Positions 17,184 to 27,373 are shown, counted from the first letter of the stretch. The stretch: 28,663 bases of DNA from JAICTV01 sp035634055 (GCA_035634055.1 DASQDR010000073.1:1-28663), one strand, 5' to 3'. Translations and numbers: made by a program. The notes: generated by a model not told the origin, from the letters alone.

Positions 17184-17496
17184 GACCGGCGATGCTACGG
17201 CGCTCGAAGGGCCGCCACAGCGGTTGAAATCGGTGTCGAGGCGACGCTCGCTCGCGTGGCGTGGCAAGTCGCCTGCGTCCACGCGCCGCAGACCTAATGG
17301 GCAACGCCCGCACGTCCCGTGGTTTGAAGCAGGCTGGCCGCCCGGTCCGGTTGAACCAGCGGCTCCCGGGCAGCGACCCCGCGGGATTAACCGGTCGCAC
17401 CCGTCGCACGGGTGCGCGCGGGATGTTAAAAAGGTGACTGCGGCCGGGCGGATGAGCGTGGCTGTGCAGGCAGTTTCATTTCAGGGAGCACGTTGC
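17184..17496. other. Divergent promoter region between yidD-like and oxidoreductase genes
   Basis: This 313-nt region separates two divergent genes. It holds a perfect 9-bp hairpin at 17396-17416 and, just after it, an AT-rich GTTAAAAAGG near 17424 that could be part of a -10 element for the rightward gene. The rightward frame is open through the whole region, but I see no start with a ribosome site before 17497. Confidence 0.5.
17396..17416. promoter_or_regulatory. Perfect CGCACCCGT/ACGGGTGCG hairpin
   Basis: Nine-base arms with a CGC loop lie about 80 nt before the oxidoreductase start and next to GGATTAACCGG (17384-17394). With no rightward gene upstream, a terminator role is unlikely on that strand; an operator or leader hairpin fits better. 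Confidence 0.45.
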
Positions 17497-19014
<1,518 letters not shown>

Positions 19015-19037
19015 TCCATTCGATGATGGAGCGGTTG

Positions 19038-19085
19038 AAGACTTGAGCGACACTCGCGGGGCGCGCGACGCGCCGTTCAAGTCTT
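19038..19085. terminator. Probable bidirectional terminator between convergent genes
   Basis: AAGACTTGA (19038-19046) is mirrored by TCAAGTCTT (19077-19085), enclosing a second small dyad GGCGCG-CGA-CGCGCC; TTTAATCC follows on the plus strand. It lies between the stops of the oxidoreductase and the alpha/beta hydrolase genes. Confidence 0.55.
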
Positions 19086-19091
19086 TAATCC

Positions 19092-19949
19092 TCAGTTTTC
19101 AAGTCGCCCGGTCGCCTTCTCCAGCCGCTCGGCCAGTTCCCTCGGCTTCGACCACTGCGGGTTGTGGTCCGCCTCCATCGTCTCGGCCTTCCAGCCACGG
19201 GCCTTGGCGCGCTCGTAGAACGGGAAGAACCCATCCTCCTCCGCCGGCTTCCCCGGATCGGTGGTGAGGATATACGTTGTCGGCACCTTCCCCGCCGCGT
19301 CCTGGTTCTTCAGGGCGATCGCGTCGCTGAACGTCTTAGCGGACTGTGGCACGTCGTGCGGCGGCGGCGACGTCTCGCGTCGCTTGATCCACTCCGGGAC
19401 GTAGAACCCGTTCACCGCCTCGCGCCGCGGTCGGCCCGGGCGCTGCATGATGGCGTTGGCGCTCTCGCCGTTCTCCGGCAGCATCGCGTCAAGGTAGATC
19501 GCGTGGCGGACGCGGTCGGGCACGCGGTCGATCACGCCTGTGATCACCATCCCGCCGTAGCTGTGGCCCATCAGCACGACGTAGCGCAGGTCGTCGAACA
19601 GGAGCGTGTTGACCACGTCGTTGATGTGCGTCTCGAGCCCCACTTCCGGCGAGGCGAGGTGGACGCGCTCGCCTTGCCCGGTGAGCGTGACGCGGCGGAC
19701 GTCGTGCCCGGCGGCGCGAAGCAGCTTTTCCACCTCTCGAAACGCCCACCCGCCGCCCCAGGCGCCGTGAACGAGGACGTACGTGAGCCGGCGATCAGAC
19801 GGAGCCGGGGCCGCCGCGGCCGGCGGTGGCGTCGACGTGGCGGCGGCGGCGGGCGCGGTCGCGGGAGTTGGAGTTGGAACCTGCCCACGCGTTGCAGGCG
19901 CGGCGCACGTCACCGTTGCCAGTACGAGCCAGAGGAAGCTTGGCCTCAC
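19092..19949 (-). CDS. Exported alpha/beta hydrolase
   Basis: The start is GTG 19949, with AAGGAG (19959-19964, minus strand) 9 nt upstream. The 285-residue protein has a signal peptide (MRPSFLWLVLATVTCAAPAT), a Pro/Ala/Thr-rich linker to about residue 52, then an alpha/beta hydrolase domain: VLVHGAWGGGWAF (oxyanion region), VLMGHSYGGMV with nucleophile Ser130, and DHNPQWS with the likely catalytic His262. The HGAW...GHSYGG pattern is that of the esterase group related to plant methyl-esterases and EstC-type enzymes. A small-ester substrate is a guess. It is last in a minus-strand run that includes two tiny genes; the nearest ends 43 bp upstream. Confidence 0.93.
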   Translation of the reverse strand: MRPSFLWLVLATVTCAAPATRGQVPTPTPATAPAAAATSTPPPAAAAPAPSDRRLTYVLVHGAWGGGWAFREVEKLLRAAGHDVRRVTLTGQGERVHLASPEVGLETHINDVVNTLLFDDLRYVVLMGHSYGGMVITGVIDRVPDRVRHAIYLDAMLPENGESANAIMQRPGRPRREAVNGFYVPEWIKRRETSPPPHDVPQSAKTFSDAIALKNQDAAGKVPTTYILTTDPGKPAEEDGFFPFYERAKARGWKAETMEADHNPQWSKPRELAERLEKATGRLEN

Positions 19950-19992
19950 GAGACGTCGCTCCTTCCCAGCGCCCGGCTGAGGGCGAAAACAA

Positions 19993-20214
19993 TCACGCCT
20001 TTCGCCGGCGGCGGATCGCTGCTGCGTCGGGCGGGAGGTCGGCCGTGTCGCGGTCGCTGCGCATCGCCTCGATCTCCGCCTCGGGGTTGGCGGGCAGTTC
20101 GCCCTTCACGATCTCGTCCATTCCCGGCCCCTTGTTCAACCGCTCGCCCGCGCGCGTGCCGACGCCGGATCGCTTTTTCTTGCCGCTGGTCCCGTAACCT
20201 CTGCCGTGTCCCAT
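19993..20214 (-). CDS. Small basic hypothetical protein, 73 residues
   Basis: ATG 20214 has AGGAGAT (20221-20227, minus strand) 6 nt upstream, which makes translation likely. The protein is hydrophilic and basic at both ends (MGHGRGYGTSGKKKRSGVGT; IRRRRKA), with an acidic centre (NPEAEIEAMRSDRD). There is no signal peptide, TM segment or known motif. It lies 43 bp before the hydrolase gene on the same strand. I do not recognise it. Confidence 0.65.
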   Translation of the reverse strand: MGHGRGYGTSGKKKRSGVGTRAGERLNKGPGMDEIVKGELPANPEAEIEAMRSDRDTADLPPDAAAIRRRRKA

Positions 20215-20418
20215 GGCTTGATCTCCTGAAGGGCCGACCGGGCCAGCGCTCGCGCTCTCTGCGCGCGCTGGCGGACGGGCGGGGCGACATCAGACGCAAC
20301 GGCCGCGCCAGCGCCACCGTCGCAGCCGTGGCCGCTTCGGGAAAGCCTGAGGGATCACGATCGCTTGATGCGGCGCGACGACACGCGGGCGTGGCAAACG
20401 GGAGACGCCGCGGCGCGA

Positions 20419-20628
20419 TCAGCCGTTGAAGCGGGGCGGCCCGTCGCCGAAGCTCGCCTCGCCGATGGGCTTGTCGTCGTCCGGCAGCGCCAACGGGTCG
20501 CACCGCCGGGCGCGGGCACGGAGGGCCCGGTAGCCGAGGTACAGGCAGAACAGCACCGAACCGGTGCTACAGGACAGCTTGAACAGCACCTGCTGCCACT
20601 CCGCGACCGTCAGCCCCATCACTGCCAT
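20419..20628 (-). CDS. Small single-TM hypothetical protein, 69 residues
   Basis: ATG 20628 is preceded by GGAGGA (20633-20638, minus strand) 4 nt upstream; a TTG at 20661 would add 11 residues. The protein has one hydrophobic stretch, about residues 22-34 (TGSVLFCLYLGYR), flanked by an amphipathic N-terminus (TVAEWQQVLFKLS) and an Arg-rich juxtamembrane part (RARARRC), then an acidic/Pro tail. It may be a small inner-membrane protein. No family is recognised. It lies 204 bp upstream of the 73-residue gene. Confidence 0.5.
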   Translation of the reverse strand: MAVMGLTVAEWQQVLFKLSCSTGSVLFCLYLGYRALRARARRCDPLALPDDDKPIGEASFGDGPPRFNG

Positions 20629-20817
20629 CACGTCCTCCGCCAGGCGCGCGTACTGCCGCAATTCGTATCGGTCGCCGGCGCGGTCGCCTGAAGCGAGGTG
20701 CTAACCGCTGCTCCGGCGCCTTCGGCGGCAGGACCTTCTGACCGCGACAACTGTGACGACTGCACGGGCGGGTGCGACACGGACGGGCGGGCCGCTCGGC
20801 GCGCAGGCAAGGTTCGG

Positions 20818-21294
20818 TCAATGCGCGGTCGGGGTGGCGACGGGGGCGGCCGGTGCGGCGGGGGCGACGTCCTTGTCGCCGCTGCGGATGGTGCCGCGGC
20901 AACTGTCGCAGCGGTAGCCGTGCTCCACGCAGAACGTGGCGCGCTTTGCCAGCAGTTCAAGGATCAGGTCGTCGATTCCCAGCGGCATCGCGACGTGATA
21001 ATCCGTCTGCGGGAACTGTCGCGCCGCGGCGGCGGTCAGACCGGGGATGTCACTCGTCCAGTGCTTGCCGGGCCCGAGGAAGAACGGGCAGACCACCACG
21101 CGTGTTGCCCCGCGCTGGACGCACCGGGCATATGCCGACGCGATCGACGGTTCGGCCAGTTCCATGTGCGCCGGCTCGACGATCTCGAAGCGCTCGGCGA
21201 AGCGCACGGCGAACAGCCGGGCGACCTCCTCGAGCAGGCGGTTGCTCTCGTCGCGCCGCGAGCCGTGGTCAACGATGATGATGCCGGTTTTCAT
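20818..21294 (-). CDS. CbiX/SirB-type chelatase-like protein
   Basis: The class II chelatases insert Co2+, Fe2+ or Ni2+ into sirohydrochlorin-type rings. From ATG 21294 the protein has 158 residues. It carries the CbiX marks IIIVDHGSRRDESN (metal-ligand His10), HMELAEPSIA, and VCPFFLGPGKHWTSDIP (His78). After the chelatase fold comes an extra tail with Cys122, Cys129 and Cys132 (FCVEHGYRCDSCRG) and an Ala/Pro-rich end. Those cysteines could hold a metal or an Fe-S centre. It is a single-domain, short form, so probably acts as a dimer. No cobalamin or siroheme genes are in the window. The upstream M28 peptidase gene ends 74 bp before its start. Confidence 0.88.
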   Translation of the reverse strand: MKTGIIIVDHGSRRDESNRLLEEVARLFAVRFAERFEIVEPAHMELAEPSIASAYARCVQRGATRVVVCPFFLGPGKHWTSDIPGLTAAAARQFPQTDYHVAMPLGIDDLILELLAKRATFCVEHGYRCDSCRGTIRSGDKDVAPAAPAAPVATPTAH

Positions 21295-21368
21295 GCGAGT
21301 CCTCGGTGCTGAGCCTCGGGTGCTTAGGAACGCGGGCGGGCGGCTCTGGCATGGCGGGGAGCGCGTCC

Positions 21369-23543
21369 TCACCGCCTCGCCACCAGTGTCGCTTCCACCT
21401 CGATCGGCTTCCCCTCGCGAACGATGCCGAGCTTCACCTTCTGGCCTGGCTTGGCCTTGCCGAGCAGGTCGGACAGGTCGTAGAGGCTGTCGACCCTTCT
21501 ATCGTCCCACTTCACGATCACGTCGCCCGGCTGTAAGCCCGCGGTGGCGGCGGCGGAGCCGGGGGCGGTGCCGCTGATCTTGACGCCGCCGCCTGCATCG
21601 AACGAACTGTAGTCCGGCACCACGCCCAGCGTCACCGAGGTTCCGCTGCCCCCGGGCGTGCGCGGCGCCGGGTCGGCCGTGGCAACGTAAGCTTGCCGCG
21701 GCGCCGCCGCGATCTGCCGCACCACGTCTTCCACCAGGTCGATCGCTTGTGCGAGCCCGTCGTAGTTGATCTTGTCGGCGTCGTCGGTGGGGCGGTGATA
21801 GTCGGGATGCATCCCGCTGAAGAAGAACAGCACCGGGATGCGCTTGAGCGCGAAGGTCATGTGGTCGCTGGGCCCGAGGCCGCCGCGGCTGAAGTTCCGC
21901 GTGACCAGCGGCGAACGTCGGTCGGCGTCGCCGACGATTAACTCGAATGCCTCGGCCGTGCCGGTCCCGCCGACGTAGAGGATGCCGCTGCCGCCGGACT
22001 GTGTGGCGGGAGTCGTGGCCGGATTCGTCGTTGCGGGAGACCGATGCGCGAGCGAGGTGGTCGGCGCAAATGTTTCGGCGGTGGCGGTCGCGGCCGCGGC
22101 GGTCGTCGTTGCCTTGGTGGTTGCAACCGTGGTCGGCTCGCTGGCCGGGGTGGTGGCGCGGGTAGCGGCAGGTCGAGTGGCGGCCGGCCTGGTGGCGCTC
22201 ACGGTGGCGCGGGTGGTCGCGGGGCGTCGTCGCTGGCGCGGCCCGGTCGTCGGGGCGGGGCTGCCCCAGGTGGGCGTGGGCGAGGTCGTCTTGCTGATCC
22301 GCCCGATCATGTCCAGGTTCACCATCGCCACCATCTGCGACACCGGCACCGGCGGGCTCTCGATGAACTTCTGCGAGCCGACCAGCCCTTCCTCCTCTGC
22401 CGTGAAGGCAACGAACGCCATCGACCGTGGCGGCGGCGTCCCGCTGCGTGCGAAGCGATGGGCCAACTCGATCAGCGCGCTGGTGCCCGAGGCGTTGTCG
22501 TCGGCGCCGTTGTGAACCTCGCGGCTGCGCGGGTTCAGGCTCGATAGCCCACCGCGGCCGAGGTGGTCGTAATGGGCGCCTACCACCACGTATTCCTCGT
22601 GGTTCGCGCCCGGCAGGATGCCGATGACGTTGCGCAGCGCCACCTTCTTCCGCTCGATCTGCACCTGCCCGGACGCTTCCACGTCCGCCAGCGCGAACGA
22701 AGATGGCTCGCCGCTGCGGTCGATCTTCTGCTGGAGCGACTTCAGGTCCGGCGCGCCCCCGCGGCGGAGCAGTTCCTCGGCCACCGTTTGCTTCACGTGA
22801 ACGATCGGCAGCACCGGCGCGTCCGGCATGGCGCGGCGGGAGAAGGACATGAGCGTCTCGGCGTCGTGAAACTGCGCCGGCGTCACGATCAGGAGCGCCG
22901 CGGCCCCCGCGTCGCGCGCGTGCCGGGCCTTTTCAAGCATCGAGGCGTCGTCCGACCACCCTTCCTTCGCGAAGCGGCTGCCGCCCTTCTCGTCGTGCGG
23001 CTCATAACGCAGCGCCAGCGCCACCTTCCCCTTCAGAGCGATGCCGGCGTAGTCGTCATAGTGGTGGGCGTCGCTCTTCATGCCGTAACCGACGAAGACG
23101 ACCGGGCCGGCAAAGGTGCCCTCGGCGGAGAAGCCGACCGGCGTGAAGTCTTCGCCTTTCGTGTAGGTGCGGTCGCCGGTGGCGAGCCGCGTCTTCGGGC
23201 CCGCGCTGGCGGCGGTGCCGATCTCGAAGCGCTGGAAGTAATCCTCCCGCCCGGCCGGCGGTTGTAGCCCGGCAGCCTGGAACTGCTCTGCGATGAACCG
23301 CGCGGCGCGGTCGAGGCCCTCAGTGCCAATGCCGCGACCTTCCAGTTCGTCCGACGCCAGGTACGCCAGCGCCTGCCGTGCACTCACCGCGGTGGGACGG
23401 GTGGTGGTGGCGGCGGCGTCAGACGCGCGCCAGGCGCGCGACGCGGGCACCGCGCGGGAACGCGATACGGCTTGCGAATTGCAGCCGAGCGCGGTGACGC
23501 ATAAGCTCACGAGCAACGTCGCGCTGGCGACCGTCTTACCCAT
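21369..23543 (-). CDS. M28-family zinc aminopeptidase with PDZ domain and long Thr/Ala insert
   Basis: The 724-residue exported protein starts at ATG 23543 with a signal peptide ending in TALGC, which could be a non-standard lipobox. A PA-like domain (about residues 140-290: GPVVFVGYGM, GKVALALRYEP) is followed by the M28 core. Zinc ligands are visible as His324-X-Asp326 (GAHYDHLG), Asp348 (GADDNASG), Glu383-385 (TAEEEGLVGS), NLDMIGR and the final His in MHPDYHRPTDD. Between NLDMIGR and the next core strand is about 100 residues of Thr/Ala/Pro/Arg-rich sequence (21990-22310). The C-terminus is a PDZ domain (GLQPGDVIVKWDDRRVDSL). It probably cleaves N-terminal residues in the periplasm or at the outer membrane. 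The start codon is only 13 bp from that of the divergent hyuA. Confidence 0.94.
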   Translation of the reverse strand: MGKTVASATLLVSLCVTALGCNSQAVSRSRAVPASRAWRASDAAATTTRPTAVSARQALAYLASDELEGRGIGTEGLDRAARFIAEQFQAAGLQPPAGREDYFQRFEIGTAASAGPKTRLATGDRTYTKGEDFTPVGFSAEGTFAGPVVFVGYGMKSDAHHYDDYAGIALKGKVALALRYEPHDEKGGSRFAKEGWSDDASMLEKARHARDAGAAALLIVTPAQFHDAETLMSFSRRAMPDAPVLPIVHVKQTVAEELLRRGGAPDLKSLQQKIDRSGEPSSFALADVEASGQVQIERKKVALRNVIGILPGANHEEYVVVGAHYDHLGRGGLSSLNPRSREVHNGADDNASGTSALIELAHRFARSGTPPPRSMAFVAFTAEEEGLVGSQKFIESPPVPVSQMVAMVNLDMIGRISKTTSPTPTWGSPAPTTGPRQRRRPATTRATVSATRPAATRPAATRATTPASEPTTVATTKATTTAAAATATAETFAPTTSLAHRSPATTNPATTPATQSGGSGILYVGGTGTAEAFELIVGDADRRSPLVTRNFSRGGLGPSDHMTFALKRIPVLFFFSGMHPDYHRPTDDADKINYDGLAQAIDLVEDVVRQIAAAPRQAYVATADPAPRTPGGSGTSVTLGVVPDYSSFDAGGGVKISGTAPGSAAATAGLQPGDVIVKWDDRRVDSLYDLSDLLGKAKPGQKVKLGIVREGKPIEVEATLVARR

Positions 23544-23556
23544 CGGGTGCGATTCT

Positions 23557-25608
23557 ATGCCGGTCCCGGAGCGCGAACAAACCGCACCCCGCAACGCGCC
23601 GCCGCACGCGGGCGGGCCGGCGCCGTTAAGCATCGGCGTGGACGTGGGCGGGACCTTCACCGACCTGGTTGCCTTCGATGGGGCGGCCCTGCGCGTGGTC
23701 AAGATCCCTTCGAGCCCACCTGAATTTCATCGATCCGTAGTGGAAGCCGTCGGCCGGGTGGCGGGCGGCTTCGGTGACGTGCGCGTCGTGCACGGTTCGA
23801 CCGTCGCCACCAACGCGCTGCTCCAGCGCGGCGGCGAGCCGGTGGCGTTCATCACCACCGAGGGCTTCCGCGACATGCTGCTGATCGGCCGGCAGAACCG
23901 CCCGCGGCTGTACGCGCTGCGCGTCGTCCGCCCGGCGCCGATCACGCCGCCGGAGAACTGGTTCACCGTCCGCGAGCGCATCGACGCGCGCGGGCGCGTC
24001 GTGCAGCCGCTGGAGGACGATGAGGTCGAGCGCGTGCTGGCGGAGGTGCGGGCGCGGGGGCTGAAGCACGTCGCGATCTGCCTGCTCTTCAGCTTCGTCA
24101 ACGCGGCGCACGAGAAGAAGCTGGGCGAGCGGCTGTCGGCAGAAGGGCTGACCGTGAGCATCAGCAGCGACGTGCTGCCGGAGTTCCGCGAGTACGAGCG
24201 GGCGAGCACCACCGCCATCAACGCGTCGCTGCGGCCCACCGTGCAGACGTACCTGGAAGCGCTCTCGCGCGGGCTGCCTGCAAGCGTGACGTCGCTCCGC
24301 ATCACTCAGTCTGGCGGCGGCACGCTCACAGTTGACGAAGCGGCGCGGTCGGCCGCCAAGCTGGTCCTGTCCGGCCCCGCCGGCGGGGTGATGGGCGCGG
24401 TCTTCGTTGCCAAGGCGGCCGGCTTCAGCGACGTGATCACCTACGACATGGGCGGCACGAGCACGGACGTGGCCACGGTGATCGACGGTCGCCCGCAGTG
24501 GACGACCGCCTCAAGCGTCGACGGGCTGCCGATCGGCCTGCCGGTGTACGACATCCACACCGTCGGAGCGGGCGGCGGATCAATCTCGCACCTCGATCCG
24601 GGCGGCGCCCTGCGCGTCGGCCCGCGCTCCGCAGGCGCCATCCCCGGGCCCGCCTGCTACGCGCGCGGCGGGGAGTTGCCGACGGTCACCGACGCCAACC
24701 TGATCCTCGGCCGGCTCGTTCCCGACGCGTTCCTCGGCGGGGCCATGAAGGTGGACGAAGACCTCGCCCGCCGCGCGATCGAGCCGCTCGCGGGCACGAT
24801 CGGGCGAAGCGTGGTCGAGACGGCGCTCGGCATCATCCGGGTGGCCGAGGCGAACATGACCAACGCCGTGCGCGCCGTCACCGCGCAGCGCGGGCACGAC
24901 CCGCGGCGGTTCACGCTCGTCAGCTTTGGCGGCGCGGGCGGGCTGCACGCCTGCGGGCTGGCGGAGGGGCTCGACATCAAGCGCGTGCTCGTCCCGCCGT
25001 ACGCGGGCGTGCTCAGCGCACTCGGGATGGTGGTCGCACCGCCCGTCATCGACGCTGCGCGCACGATCATTCACCTGGCGACGCAGGTGGACGACGCGGA
25101 GATCGAAGCGGAGTTCGCCAAGCTCTCGCAGGAGGCGGCCGAGCAGCTACCGGAAAGCGAGACGAACGCCGTCGAGTATTTCGCGGACGTGCGCTTCCGC
25201 GGTCAGTCGCACGAGGTGAAGGTGCCGGTGATCGGCATGACGGTGGCCGACATCTCGCGGCGGTTCTACGCGCTCTACCGCACGCGCTACGGCCGGCCCC
25301 CCAGCGGGCGGGCGATCGAGATCGTCACGTTGCGTGTCCGGCGCGTCGGCGCGGCGCTGCGCGTCGAGCTGCCTGCCGTGCGCGCGCAGATGCCGGCGCG
25401 GGCGGTCGTCCGCGAGACCGAACTGATCGACGCGCGCGGCGACACGGTGCGGGCGGCGGTCCTGAACCGCGGTCAGCTCGCCTGGGCGGGGCGGCAGGCG
25501 GGGCCGATGCTCCTCACCGATCCCGAGGCCACCACGTTCGTTCCTCGCGGCTGGTCCGCTCGTGCGGAAGAGAACGGAAGCGTCATCGTCGAGCGACTCG
25601 AGTCTTAA
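23557..25608 (+). CDS. hyuA: Hydantoinase/oxoprolinase family protein A subunit
   Basis: HyuA-type subunits are ASKHA-fold ATPases that, with HyuB, open cyclic amides such as hydantoins or 5-oxoproline, or act in related carboxylases. The 683-residue protein has SIGVDVGGTFTDLV (residue 26 on), VVHGSTVATNALL, SGPAGGVMGAV, YDMGGTSTDVATV (Asp297), AGAIPGPACYARGG and SFGGAGGLHACGL, all strong family signatures. ATG 23557 is the last start before the conserved region; its N-terminal 25 residues are Pro/Ala-rich and not conserved. hyuB follows after 61 bp, so the two are likely one unit. The exact substrate cannot be told; acetone carboxylase and 5-oxoprolinase relatives share these motifs. It has no fused B domain. 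Confidence 0.94.
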   Translation: MPVPEREQTAPRNAPPHAGGPAPLSIGVDVGGTFTDLVAFDGAALRVVKIPSSPPEFHRSVVEAVGRVAGGFGDVRVVHGSTVATNALLQRGGEPVAFITTEGFRDMLLIGRQNRPRLYALRVVRPAPITPPENWFTVRERIDARGRVVQPLEDDEVERVLAEVRARGLKHVAICLLFSFVNAAHEKKLGERLSAEGLTVSISSDVLPEFREYERASTTAINASLRPTVQTYLEALSRGLPASVTSLRITQSGGGTLTVDEAARSAAKLVLSGPAGGVMGAVFVAKAAGFSDVITYDMGGTSTDVATVIDGRPQWTTASSVDGLPIGLPVYDIHTVGAGGGSISHLDPGGALRVGPRSAGAIPGPACYARGGELPTVTDANLILGRLVPDAFLGGAMKVDEDLARRAIEPLAGTIGRSVVETALGIIRVAEANMTNAVRAVTAQRGHDPRRFTLVSFGGAGGLHACGLAEGLDIKRVLVPPYAGVLSALGMVVAPPVIDAARTIIHLATQVDDAEIEAEFAKLSQEAAEQLPESETNAVEYFADVRFRGQSHEVKVPVIGMTVADISRRFYALYRTRYGRPPSGRAIEIVTLRVRRVGAALRVELPAVRAQMPARAVVRETELIDARGDTVRAAVLNRGQLAWAGRQAGPMLLTDPEATTFVPRGWSARAEENGSVIVERLES

Positions 25609-25669
25609 GCCCGGCCCCGTTTGCCGCGGAACGATCCACTGCTGGGGCCGCGCGTGAAAGTGGTGTGCC

Positions 25670-27244
25670 ATGGATGTCGACCCGATCCAGCTCGAGCTGA
25701 TGCGGAACCTGTTCGAGGCGGCGGCGGACGAGATGGGCATCACGCTCCAGCGCGTCGCGTTCTCGGCCAACATCAAGGAGCGGCGCGACTTCTCCTGCGC
25801 GATCTTCGACGCCGACGGCGCGCTGCTGGCCCAGGCGGCGCACATCCCGGTCCACCTCGGATCGATGGGCGATTCCGTGCGTGCGGTGCTGGAAAAGCTC
25901 GGGGCGCTGGCCGACGGTGACGTGGCGATCGTGAATGACCCGTTCGCGGGCGGCACGCACCTGCCGGACATCACCATCGTCTCGCCCGTCGTGCATGCTG
26001 GCGTCATTGCCGGCTACGTCGCGAACCGGGCGCATCACGCCGACGTCGGCGGGATCAGCCCCGGCTCGATGACCCTCAGCCGGCACATCAACGAGGAGGG
26101 CATCCGCATCGAGCCGAGCTTTCTGTACCGCGGCGGGCAGGTGCAGGAGGCGCTGATGAATCGCATCCTCTCAAGCGTGCGCACGCCCGACGAGCGGCTG
26201 GGCGACCTGGACGCGCAGCTCGCCGCCAATCGGGTGGGCGCGGCCGCGCTGGCGCGCATGATCGAGGCGCACGGGCCGGTCGAGGTGCAGACGTACGGGC
26301 GGGCGCTGCTCGATTACAGCCAGGCGTTCCTCGCGCGCACGATCGACGCCATCCCGGACGGCGCGTACCGCTTCGACGATGTGCTCGACGACGACGGCAC
26401 CGGTTACGGCCCCGTCGCCATCAGCGCTATCGTCACCATCCGCGGCGACGGCGCGACGGTCGATCTCACGGGCAGCGACAACCAAGTCGCCGGCTGCGTG
26501 AACTGCCCGGCATCGGTGGCGCGGGCGGCGGTCTATTACTGCTTCGCGTGCCTGATGGACGAGCGCGTGCCGCTCAACGGCGGGTGCTTCCGTAACGTGG
26601 ACGTGCTGACGCGCGCCGGCTCCGTCGTGCACGCGCAATATCCCGCGGCCGTCGTCGCCGGCAACACCGAGACGAGCCAGCGCGTGGTCGACGTCGTCTT
26701 CGGCGCATTAGCCAAGGCGCTGCCGGACCGGATCCCCGCGGCCAGTTGCGGCACGATGAGCAGCGTCGCCCTCGGCGGGGCGGCGGGGGATTCTTCCACC
26801 TGGACGTACTACGAGACCATCGGCGGCGGCAGCGGGGCCGCGCCGGGCGGAGACGGCGAGGGGGGAGACGGGGCGTCGGCGGTCCAGTGCCACATGACCA
26901 ACACGCTCAACACGCCGGCCGAGGCGATCGAGATGCAGTACCCGCTCCGCGTTCGCCGCTTCGAGCGCGCCACCGGCACGGGCGGCGGGGGCAAGCACCG
27001 CGGCGGCGACGGGATCGTGCGCGAGCTCGAGGCCCTCACGCCTTGCGAGGGGACCGTTATCACCGACCGGCGCATGTCCCGCCCGTACGGCCTCTCCGGC
27101 GGCTCGCCCGCCACCTCCGGCCAGAACGCCGTCGTGCCTCTCACTGGCGACGCCATTCGTATCGCGGGAAAAGCGAAGATCAAGCTCTCGCGCGGCGACG
27201 CCCTCAGGATCGTCACGCCGGGCGGCGGGGGGTGGGGCGGTTGA
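25670..27244 (+). CDS. hyuB: Hydantoinase/oxoprolinase family protein B subunit
   Basis: This 524-residue partner of HyuA starts MDVDPIQLELMRNLFEAAAD. It has the HyuB marks SANIKERRDFSCAIFD, NDPFAGGTHLPDI (Asn89 on), NRAHHADVGGISPGSM (His122, His123, Asp125, likely metal ligands), GNTETSQRVVD and the C-terminal TPGGGGWGG. Length is normal. ATG 25670 begins at the conserved N-terminus with only a weak GAAAG upstream, so translational coupling to hyuA is possible but the 61-bp gap is longer than usual for that. Acts in the cytosol with HyuA as a heteromer. A Gly-rich loop (GGGSGAAPGGDGEGGDG, about residues 386-402) is a little longer than I expect. Confidence 0.94.
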   Translation: MDVDPIQLELMRNLFEAAADEMGITLQRVAFSANIKERRDFSCAIFDADGALLAQAAHIPVHLGSMGDSVRAVLEKLGALADGDVAIVNDPFAGGTHLPDITIVSPVVHAGVIAGYVANRAHHADVGGISPGSMTLSRHINEEGIRIEPSFLYRGGQVQEALMNRILSSVRTPDERLGDLDAQLAANRVGAAALARMIEAHGPVEVQTYGRALLDYSQAFLARTIDAIPDGAYRFDDVLDDDGTGYGPVAISAIVTIRGDGATVDLTGSDNQVAGCVNCPASVARAAVYYCFACLMDERVPLNGGCFRNVDVLTRAGSVVHAQYPAAVVAGNTETSQRVVDVVFGALAKALPDRIPAASCGTMSSVALGGAAGDSSTWTYYETIGGGSGAAPGGDGEGGDGASAVQCHMTNTLNTPAEAIEMQYPLRVRRFERATGTGGGGKHRGGDGIVRELEALTPCEGTVITDRRMSRPYGLSGGSPATSGQNAVVPLTGDAIRIAGKAKIKLSRGDALRIVTPGGGGWGG

Positions 27245-27373
27245 GCGACCAGGAGATCTTGACGAGCGTGCAGGGCGGCAGCGTCGTCGGTGCCGGCAGC
27301 GAGATCGGAACGAGCGGGCGAAAGGAGTCCATTAGACTATTTCTCCAATCGTTCAACGCCATCACGTTCGCCG

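Noticed and set aside
17182..17496. 105-codon N-terminal extension of the oxidoreductase
   Set aside because: No ribosome site, and the twin-arginine signal right after ATG 17497 must be N-terminal.
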